Assembly: GCA_022573485.1 (NCBI GenBank)
Contig: JACZTW010000121.1
Coordinates: forward strand, 1-10,260
Direction: 5' to 3'
Source of the DNA: Planctomycetota bacterium
GTDB lineage: Bacteria; Planctomycetota; Phycisphaerae; UBA1845; CAIVHJ01
Length of the DNA: 10,260 nt
A program made the position numbers and the translations under genes. The notes beneath the pieces were generated by a model. It saw only the letters and a list, made by a program, of their open reading frames with translations, did no database searches and was not told where the DNA came from. How positions within the stretch are numbered: the first letter of the stretch is position 1; every line of letters starts with the position of its first letter. Shown one piece after another: positions 5,375-10,260 of this stretch.

Positions 5375-6811
5375 ATGCCGAAGAAGTCGTACGACGTTTA
5401 CGAGTCTCCGCTGGTCGCGCGCAACGCCTCGCGCGAGATGGCGGAGTTGTTTTCGCCGCGAAGGCGGATTTTGACTTGGCGCGGGTTGTGGGTGGCCCTC
5501 GCCGAGGCAGAACGCGAACTCGGCCTGCCCATCACCGCCAAGCAGATCAGCCAAATGAGACGAGCTCTCGGCGACATCGACTTCGCCGCCGCCGCGAAGT
5601 ACGAGAAGAAACTGCGGCACGACGTCATGGCCCACGTCCACATCTTCGGCGACGCGGCGCCGGCGGCCAAGGGCATCATTCACCTCGGTGCGACCAGCGC
5701 CTTTGTCGTCGATAACGCCGACCTCATCATCATGCGCGAAGCCATGCACATGATCCGCGACTGGCTGGCCAACGTCATCGACGTGCTCGCTGCGTTCGCC
5801 AAGACCCACCGCAGCTTGCCGACACTGGCGTTCACGCACTTTCAGCCGGCCCAACTCACCACGGTCGGCAAGCGCGCCGCACTGTGGTGTTACGAGTTTA
5901 TCATGGACCTCGAACGGCTGGAGTTCGAGATCGGGCGGCTCAAGTTCCGCGGGGCCACCGGCACGACCGGCACTTGTGCCAGTTTCCTTGAACTGTTCAA
6001 CGGCGATGCCCGTAAAGTCGCGCGGCTGAACCAGCTCGTCGCCCGCAAGATGGACTTCCACGACACCTACGCCGTCACCGGCCAAACCTATTCGCGCAAG
6101 GTCGATGCCGCCGCGGTTTCGGTGCTTGCGGGCATCGCCGCCAGCGTTCACAAGTTCGCCAACGACATTCGCCTGCTGGCCCACCTCAAAGAGATCGAAG
6201 AGCCCTTCGAGCGCGGGCAGGTCGGCTCGAGTGCGATGGCCTACAAGCGCAATCCCATGCGTTGCGAGCGGGCTACCGGGCTGGCGCGTTTCGTGATGTC
6301 GCTGGCAGACTCGCCGAACCAAACGGCGGCGGAGCAGTGGTTCGAACGCACGCTGGACGACTCCGCCAACAAGCGCCTCAGCATCCCGGAAACGTTTCTG
6401 GCCACCGACGGCATGTTGATGATCGTCACCGACGTTGCCGGCGGGTTGGTGGTGTATCCGAAGGTCATCGAGTCGCGCATCCGCGCCGAACTGCCGTTCA
6501 TTGCCTCGGAGAACATCCTCATGGCGGCGGTCAAAGCCGGCGGCGATCGCCAGGAGTTGCACGAACGCATCCGCAAACACGCGCAGGCTGCCGCCCGGCA
6601 AGTCAAACAGCACGGCAAAGCCAACGACCTCATCGAGCGCCTGACGGGCGACCCCGCCTTCGCCAAGGTGGAGATCGAAGCAGTGCTCGATCCAAAGAAG
6701 TACATCGGCCTGGCTTCGCAGCAGACCAGCGATTTCATCAAAGCCCAGGTCACGCCGATCCGCCGCAAGCACCGCGCTGCCCTCGGCAAGAACCCCGAGT
6801 TGCACGTGTAG
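5375..6811 (+). CDS. purB: Adenylosuccinate lyase (PurB)
   Basis: PurB acts twice in purine synthesis, releasing fumarate from SAICAR and from adenylosuccinate (to give AMP), as a cytosolic homotetramer. The 478-residue product is of the longer type resembling the eukaryotic enzyme. Visible motifs, numbered from 5375: RHDVMAHVH (81-89) with a substrate-site histidine; HLGATSAFVVDNADL (103-117); THFQPAQLTTVGKRA (154-168) with the likely general-acid His155; and the fumarase-superfamily signature GSSAMAYKRNP (284-294) with the likely catalytic Ser286. The signature usually reads MPxKxNP; here Pro is replaced by Ala289. An in-frame ATG at 5366 would add three residues; I prefer 5375 because of the -10 spacing. 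pyrE follows on the same strand after 159 bp. Confidence 0.95.
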   Translation: MPKKSYDVYESPLVARNASREMAELFSPRRRILTWRGLWVALAEAERELGLPITAKQISQMRRALGDIDFAAAAKYEKKLRHDVMAHVHIFGDAAPAAKGIIHLGATSAFVVDNADLIIMREAMHMIRDWLANVIDVLAAFAKTHRSLPTLAFTHFQPAQLTTVGKRAALWCYEFIMDLERLEFEIGRLKFRGATGTTGTCASFLELFNGDARKVARLNQLVARKMDFHDTYAVTGQTYSRKVDAAAVSVLAGIAASVHKFANDIRLLAHLKEIEEPFERGQVGSSAMAYKRNPMRCERATGLARFVMSLADSPNQTAAEQWFERTLDDSANKRLSIPETFLATDGMLMIVTDVAGGLVVYPKVIESRIRAELPFIASENILMAAVKAGGDRQELHERIRKHAQAAARQVKQHGKANDLIERLTGDPAFAKVEIEAVLDPKKYIGLASQQTSDFIKAQVTPIRRKHRAALGKNPELHV

Positions 6812-6836
6812 CAGCCGACGACTGTGTGCAGTGTGC

Positions 6837-6854
6837 CACTGCTCTTGAGCAGTG
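6837..6854. repeat. Perfect 8-bp hairpin with TT loop
   Basis: CACTGCTC (6837-6844) and GAGCAGTG (6847-6854) pair perfectly around TT, 26 bp after the purB stop codon. No T-run follows, so it is not a standard terminator, though it could stabilise the purB mRNA end. Confidence 0.7.
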
Positions 6855-6870
6855 TTCTGGATCCCCGGTT

Positions 6871-6937
6871 CACGGCCGACGATGTAGCGGCCGTGACTTC
6901 CGATCGAGCGACGGCCGGCAGAGACGCTGGCCGCTAC
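6871..6937. repeat. Nested inverted repeats between purB and pyrE
   Basis: GTAGCGGCC (6884-6892) pairs with GGCCGCTAC (6929-6937), and CACGGCC (6871-6877) pairs with GGCCGTG (6889-6895). The two structures share bases and would exclude each other in RNA. Alternative pairing ahead of pyrE could matter for its expression, but a dispersed REP-like element is equally likely. Confidence 0.5.
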
Positions 6938-6958
6938 GGGAAGCTGACCGAACACTTT

Positions 6959-6964
6959 GAAGGA
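6959..6964 (+). promoter_or_regulatory. Ribosome binding site of pyrE
   Basis: GAAGGA ends 6 nt before the ATG at 6971. It selects this start over an in-frame ATG at 6824, which lies before the inverted repeats and would add 49 residues with no similarity to the enzyme family. Confidence 0.75.
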
Positions 6965-6970
6965 TTGACC

Positions 6971-7495
6971 ATGCAACGTGACGAACTGATCAAACGCATC
7001 AAAGAGACCGCCTACCTCGAAGGCGACTTCACGCTCCGCTCGGGCAAGAAGAGCAAGTACTACCTCGACAAGTACCGCTTCGAGACCCAGCCGGACATCT
7101 TGGCAGCGCTCGGGCTGGAGTTCGCCCGTTTCGTGCAATCGTCCACCACGCTCATCGCCGGCGCCGAACTCGGCGGCGTGGCCCTCGCCGCCGCCACTTC
7201 CCTGGCGACCATGAAGCCGTTTGTCATCGTGCGCAACTCGAAGAAGGGCTACGGCACGGGCAACCTCTTCGAGGGCGTCATCACCGCCGGCGACTCGGTG
7301 CTTTTGGTCGAAGACATCGCCACCACCGGCGGGCAAGTCATCGAAGCCGCCCAAGCCATCCGCGAGGTCGGCGCCAAGGTCGAGCGCATCGTCGCCGTCA
7401 TCGACCGCCTGCAAGGCGCGGGCCAGAACATCACCGAAGCCGGCTTCGAGTTCAACGCCCTGTTCACTAAAGCCGACCTCGGCATCACAGCTTGA
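6971..7495 (+). CDS. pyrE: Orotate phosphoribosyltransferase (PyrE)
   Basis: PyrE joins orotate to PRPP to form orotidine 5'-monophosphate, the fifth step of pyrimidine synthesis. The 174-residue product starts MQRDELIKRIKETAYLEGDF and has the expected pieces in order: FTLRSGKKSKYYLD (20-33), the AGAELGGVALAA loop (63-74), the VRNSKKGYGTGNLFEG loop (87-102) and the PRPP-binding signature VLLVEDIATTGGQV (110-123). It is at the short end for the family but complete. It has a good ribosome binding site and follows purB on the same strand. Its 3' third (7323-7495) is repeated at 8257-8429 with 11 base differences in 173, and 7162-7192 is repeated exactly at 8228-8258. Confidence 0.95.
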   Translation: MQRDELIKRIKETAYLEGDFTLRSGKKSKYYLDKYRFETQPDILAALGLEFARFVQSSTTLIAGAELGGVALAAATSLATMKPFVIVRNSKKGYGTGNLFEGVITAGDSVLLVEDIATTGGQVIEAAQAIREVGAKVERIVAVIDRLQGAGQNITEAGFEFNALFTKADLGITA

Positions 7496-7521
7496 CAGCA
7501 GTAAGCAACGAGTATCGCACA

Positions 7522-8166
7522 GTGGCTAAGCTGACCATCCCCGAAGGAACTGAACCTGACCAGACGGTTACCCATTGTCTCGATTGCGGCTATTGGTTGC
7601 GCGGACTGCCGGCCCAAGGGCGGTGCCCGGAATGCGGGAATCCCTACGACAAGTTTGGTGGAGTGTGGCGATCCGGCAAGACCCTGATTATGGGCAAGAG
7701 CGTACTCCTGCCGCGACGCTGCATCAAGTGCAACGTCCCCGTCGATGAATTGACTTTCAAGAGGAAACTGTCTTGGCACCATCCGCTCGTTTACCTGCTC
7801 CTGGTGCTGGGTTGCTTCTTTGGTGGTGGGATATTGCTTTACATTCTCGTTGCCTATCTGGTCAGCAAGAAAGCCGTGATCTTTGTCGGACTCTGCCCAC
7901 AACATCAAGGGAAGCGCAGAGTGTTGATGGTGGTCTTCGGGGTGCTCTTTGCCGCGTCCATCCTCATGATATACACCGCCTTCGCGGTCGAACATCCCGG
8001 CCCCGCGCTTGCGGCAGGCGTCTCGCTCGTGGGTTGTATTGTAATGGCGTTCATAGCGCAAAGCGTGACCACCAAGAGAATCGACGACCGTTTCATCTGG
8101 CTTCGTGGAGTTCATCCGGATTTCCTGGCCGAGCTGCCCGAGTTGCCCGACTCGATGCGACGATAA
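7522..8166 (+). CDS. Zinc-ribbon membrane protein, uncharacterised
   Basis: The product (214 residues from GTG 7522) has two Cys-rich parts. The first is a treble-Cys-pair ribbon, Cys19-x2-Cys22 and Cys35-x2-Cys38, in the form CLDCGYWLRGLP..GRCPECG often seen in planctomycetes. The second is Cys67-x2-Cys70 plus Cys125-x2-His128, split by a hydrophobic stretch (about 88-114) after a SWHHPLVYL motif. Two more likely membrane segments follow (about 133-155 and 162-181), then a short tail ending HPDFLAELPELPD. The second part resembles a widespread uncharacterised bacterial family with HHP..YLL and VGLC..H motifs. A TTG at 7492 overlapping the pyrE stop would add 10 residues. I prefer GTG because the bases after the pyrE stop resemble the non-coding bases after the second pyrE copy. 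Function unknown. Confidence 0.75.
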   Translation: MAKLTIPEGTEPDQTVTHCLDCGYWLRGLPAQGRCPECGNPYDKFGGVWRSGKTLIMGKSVLLPRRCIKCNVPVDELTFKRKLSWHHPLVYLLLVLGCFFGGGILLYILVAYLVSKKAVIFVGLCPQHQGKRRVLMVVFGVLFAASILMIYTAFAVEHPGPALAAGVSLVGCIVMAFIAQSVTTKRIDDRFIWLRGVHPDFLAELPELPDSMRR

Positions 8167-8227
8167 TAGGCGTGGGGTGGGTCAGGATCCACCTGTTCCC
8201 AAAAGAGGAAGATGGTCGGTCGTGCCC

Positions 8228-8429
8228 CGCCGAACTCGGCGGCGTGGCCCTCGCCGCCACCGGCGGGCAAGTCATCGAAGCCGCCCAAGCCATCCGCGAA
8301 GTCGGCGCCAAGGTCGAGCGCATCGTCGCCGTCATCGACCGCCTGCAAGGCGCCGGCGAAAACATCACCGAAGCTGGTTTCGAGTTCAACGCCCTGCTAA
8401 CCAAGACCGACCTCGGCATCACAGCTTGA
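8228..8429 (+). pseudogene. Internally deleted second copy of the pyrE 3' end
   Basis: Bases 8228-8258 match pyrE 7162-7192 exactly, and 8257-8429 match 7323-7495 with 11 differences in 173, including the stop codon. The two blocks join with a 2-bp overlap (CC), so 132 bp (pyrE codons 75-118) is missing, in frame. The lost part includes the flexible loop and most of the PRPP-binding signature, so no orotate phosphoribosyltransferase activity is possible. No start codon with a ribosome binding site precedes it; the frame runs open from inside the zinc-ribbon gene but out of its frame. Nine codons differ, six of them silently. It lies 61 bp after the zinc-ribbon gene and ends beside a 7-bp tract and core copy 4. 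Confidence 0.92.
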
Positions 8430-8431
8430 AA

Positions 8432-8469
8432 CCAGTAATCAGTACCCAGTACCCGGTATTCGGAATACG
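8432..8469. repeat. 7-bp tandem tract (CCAGTAA / TCAGTAC)
   Basis: Five in-phase units drift from CCAGTAA to TCGGAAT. The tract begins two bases after the pyrE-copy stop codon and leads to the GTTTAG side of core copy 4. Confidence 0.75.
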
Positions 8470-8472
8470 GTT

Positions 8473-8500
8473 GTTTAGCGGCGACCCGCAGGGGAGCGCG
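8473..8500 (+). repeat. 28-bp core repeat, copy 4
   Basis: Identical over 28 bp to copies 1 and 3. A 7-bp tract precedes its GTTTAG end, as for the other copies. The sequence after its GCGCG end shows no clear 7-bp repeat. Confidence 0.9.
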
Positions 8501-8657
8501 TTTCGGTCGAGTGGAGGCCAGGAGGCGCAAGTCGAATGTACTCAATGTGTTGCGGCAATTTCATCGCTGCGCAGACAATTCTTCAGACAAAACTGGCCTC
8601 AACTTCGGAGTTCCTGCGTTTAATAAGAGATGGGATATACGCGCTGAATCCCTAATG

Positions 8658-8675
8658 CTCAGCGATGTAGCTGAG
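8658..8675. repeat. 6-bp hairpin upstream of the SIMPL gene
   Basis: CTCAGC (8658-8663) pairs with GCTGAG (8670-8675) around GATGTA, about 60 nt before the start codon. It could lie in the 5' leader, but no promoter fixes that. Confidence 0.4.
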
Positions 8676-8717
8676 ATACGATGTGGCCGTCTCGTTGGCC
8701 GATTGAGAGTCCCTTCA

Positions 8718-8724
8718 AAGGAGG
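8718..8724 (+). promoter_or_regulatory. Ribosome binding site of the SIMPL gene
   Basis: AAGGAGG is a full anti-16S match and ends 9 nt before the ATG at 8734. An ATG at 8727 is closer but in another frame. Confidence 0.8.
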
Positions 8725-8733
8725 CAATGTACC

Positions 8734-9531
8734 ATGCATGTTCGATTGTTGATGGCTGCTGTGGCGTTTCTTGCATATTCACATACCGCCGAGGGCGCTG
8801 ATACTTCACGTTCAGCGAATGGCCTGTCCATTACCGTGATGGGCAAATCCACTGGACAGCCCGATACGATGAAAATCACACTCTCATCGAGCGGCACGGC
8901 TGGAACGGCTTCCGACGCGCTCCAGCAATGCGCGCAGAAAACGGACTCTGCGGTCAAGGCGGTCCAGGAATTGGGCATAGACGACATGGACGTGGAAGTG
9001 AGTATGTGCCAGTTCTCCTCCCCGGTTGCGGCGGCTTCCTTCATGATGCAGCAGGTTCCGTCCGCCCCCTCAGGAACGATGGCCACCCAATCCATTATCG
9101 TGAAAGTAGCAAACATCCGCACCAAGGACAAAGGCGAGCTTGCCGCAATTGTCGTTCGTGTCCTGGACGCTGCGAATAAGGCGGGCGTCGGAATCAGTCA
9201 AACGAACATGCAGGCCGCCATGCAGGGCTTGGCCAATAATCCTGTTGCATACACACTGGCGGATGCTTCTGAATTGAGAGCCTCGGCGCTCGAAGACGCG
9301 ACGCAAAAGATGGCCTCCCGGAAGGAGCTATTTGAGAAGTCCGGCATGAAGATCGGCAGACTATTGAGCGTCAACGATTCCACGATCACTGCCTCAAGCA
9401 TGAACGTATGGCGACAATTTGTTGATGCAAACAACGCATCACGCGAAGATGGATCTGTGTCATCGACGGATCCAGAGAAAGTAACCGTCACACAGAAATT
9501 GACGATGGTCTATGAGATCACAGGCGAATAG
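8734..9531 (+). CDS. Secreted SIMPL-domain (DUF541) protein
   Basis: The 265-residue product has a likely signal peptide: Arg4, a hydrophobic core (LLMAAVAFLAY, 5-15) and a probable cleavage site after about Ala22 in TAEGAD. The mature part resembles the SIMPL/DUF541 family of periplasmic or surface proteins. It has an N-terminal strand LSITVMGKSTGQPDTMKITL (31-50), a helix with repeated Ala/Gln and the VKAVQELGIDDMDVEVS segment (72-89), and a C-terminal ALEDATQKMASRKELFEKSG (185-204) followed by MKIGRLLSVND (205-215), where the family has its typical ALA..AG..LG.V..I pattern. Two cysteines remain in the mature part (in QQCAQ and SMCQF). The biochemical role of the family is poorly defined. 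The gene looks monocistronic, with a strong Shine-Dalgarno, and is somewhat lower in GC than purB-pyrE. Confidence 0.75.
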   Translation: MHVRLLMAAVAFLAYSHTAEGADTSRSANGLSITVMGKSTGQPDTMKITLSSSGTAGTASDALQQCAQKTDSAVKAVQELGIDDMDVEVSMCQFSSPVAAASFMMQQVPSAPSGTMATQSIIVKVANIRTKDKGELAAIVVRVLDAANKAGVGISQTNMQAAMQGLANNPVAYTLADASELRASALEDATQKMASRKELFEKSGMKIGRLLSVNDSTITASSMNVWRQFVDANNASREDGSVSSTDPEKVTVTQKLTMVYEITGE

Positions 9532-9541
9532 GAGACTCGAC

Positions 9542-9592
9542 ATGACGTGTGGCCTGGCTTTGCTCGATGCTGTGCGTATCTTGGAATTGTAA
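9542..9592 (+). CDS. Possible 16-codon ORF after the SIMPL gene
   Basis: ATG at 9542 opens 16 codons (MTCGLALLDAVRILEL) ending in TAA. GGAG (9531-9534) lies 7 nt before it and 11 bp separate it from the SIMPL stop codon. It could be a small translated frame or chance; nothing else supports it. Confidence 0.15.
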   Translation: MTCGLALLDAVRILEL

Positions 9593-9718
9593 CGACCGAA
9601 GAGGCCCTGCTGACCTGAATGTGGGCAGGAGTTTGAGGCAAAATAATTCGTGAGACCCTGATGATCGATCAAGACTCTCGGGCGGAGTGCGTTTGATTAT
9701 CTTGGCTGGATTCCGGGC

Positions 9719-10260
9719 ATGAACCAGAATCGTGGAGTATGGAGCGTGCGCAAGAAGACAGTTTGGCTTTGCGTGGCACCTTTTGCGCTGTGCATGTTAG
9801 ACCAAGGGATCACGCTTGTCGGACAGTCATCCGCATACTGGGCAGGCGACTATTCGGTTGCGATTGAAGGCAATCCTTGGTTTCAATGGCTTCTCCAGCA
9901 GCATCCGCTTGCATTCGAGGCGGGGATCTTCGCCTGGGTCGCCGTCTTCTGCGGTCTTATCCTTGTCTTGCCTCGCCGCGTAGCCATGACCATCTCAGTG
10001 GCGATCGTCCTGGGGCACGCCTGGGGGGCATCGACGTGGATTTTCTGGAAAATTCCACACGGCTATTGGCTGGTGCTCGCACTCTATCTCCTCAGCGCCA
10101 TCGCGATCGTGGCTCAGTCGGTTGCACCGGCTGACGACTCCTCCAGCGTCATGCTGGTGGTCGGCATGCTGATGTTCATCGCCGCCGGAGTGGCCATCTG
10201 CCTGGGCGGGCTCACCGTGGGAAAGCTCTTCCGTCCGAAGATTCCCCATCCGGAAAAGGG
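9719..10260 (+). CDS. Multi-pass membrane protein, uncharacterised, 3' end outside window
   Basis: The frame is open from ATG 9719 to the end of the window (180 codons). Hydrophobic segments at about 15-35, 64-84, 87-108, 115-134 and 143-165 suggest at least five membrane passes. Between the first two is a polar loop with LDQGITLVGQSSAYWAGDY (27-45) and GNPWFQWLLQQHPLAF (51-66), rich in Trp, which gives the impression of a specific uncharacterised family; I cannot name one. A GTG at 9746 is a good alternative start: GGAG (9734-9737) lies 8 nt before it, and the protein would begin with Arg-Lys-Lys and run straight into the first membrane segment. The ATG at 9719 has no Shine-Dalgarno. The 187-bp gap before it has no clear promoter or terminator. 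Confidence 0.7.
   Translation, partial: MNQNRGVWSVRKKTVWLCVAPFALCMLDQGITLVGQSSAYWAGDYSVAIEGNPWFQWLLQQHPLAFEAGIFAWVAVFCGLILVLPRRVAMTISVAIVLGHAWGASTWIFWKIPHGYWLVLALYLLSAIAIVAQSVAPADDSSSVMLVVGMLMFIAAGVAICLGGLTVGKLFRPKIPHPEK

Larger units (their letters stand above)
8430..8733. other. Intergenic region between the pyrE remnant and the SIMPL gene
   Basis: No gene is supported. It contains a 7-bp tandem tract (8432-8469), core copy 4 (8473-8500), a 6-bp hairpin (8658-8675) and the ribosome binding site of the next gene. I see no convincing sigma-70 promoter. Confidence 0.65.

Noticed and set aside
5294..7414. A 706-codon open frame on the minus strand opposite purB and pyrE
   Set aside because: It is an antisense shadow of purB and pyrE and reads through a core repeat and 7-bp tracts; no family features are visible.
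7492..7520. Promoter for the zinc-ribbon gene starting with TTGACA at the pyrE stop codon
   Set aside because: The -35 match is perfect, but at 15-18 bp I find only TATCGC or worse as a -10 box. It may be chance from the stop codon context.
7773..8429. A fused frame starting inside the zinc-ribbon gene and running into the pyrE remnant
   Set aside because: Its first part is out of frame with a well-supported gene and looks like shadow sequence. The pyrE remnant lacks its active site, so the fusion is unlikely to be a real protein.

Overview
The window looks like a piece of chromosome from a planctomycete-like, GC-rich bacterium. This is an inference from three things. The first is a zinc-ribbon motif of the form CxxCGYxLRGLPxxGxCPECG, which is common in that phylum. 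The second is the type of PurB, which resembles the eukaryotic-like enzyme. The third is long intergenic stretches packed with short repeats. There is no rRNA, tRNA, CRISPR array, transposase or integrase.

Layout. Bases 1-745 hold no gene, only hairpins, direct repeats, two copies of a 28-bp core repeat and several degenerate 7-bp tandem tracts. On the minus strand rsmA (2860-1988, 16S rRNA dimethyladenosine transferase) is followed by ispG (1954-746, MEP isoprenoid pathway). A CII-like helix-turn-helix protein (2969-3442, plus) is divergent from rsmA. It converges on a minus-strand Mrr-type restriction-endonuclease-like gene (4746-3652). A gene-poor, repeat-rich stretch leads to purB (5375-6811) and pyrE (6971-7495), both nucleotide-biosynthesis genes on the plus strand. 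Next come a zinc-ribbon membrane protein (7522-8166) and an internally deleted second copy of the pyrE 3' end (8228-8429). The right end has another repeat island, a secreted SIMPL-domain protein (8734-9531) and a multi-pass membrane protein that runs off the window (9719 onward).

How parts relate. rsmA, ispG, purB and pyrE are ordinary housekeeping genes. ispG seems to have its own promoter, whose -35 box overlaps the rsmA stop codon; its -10 box lies 7 nt before the ATG, suggesting a leaderless mRNA. purB shows the same TACAAT-7-nt-ATG spacing. By contrast the CII-like, pyrE and SIMPL genes have clear Shine-Dalgarno sequences.

Most unusual. Four copies of a 28-bp core (27-28 of 28 identical) lie in three intergenic islands, flanked by 7-bp-period tandem tracts. 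The pyrE 3' end is duplicated on both sides of the zinc-ribbon gene, with an exact 132-bp in-frame deletion in the second copy. I found no complete new defence or mobile system. The orphan Mrr-like gene is the only defence candidate.
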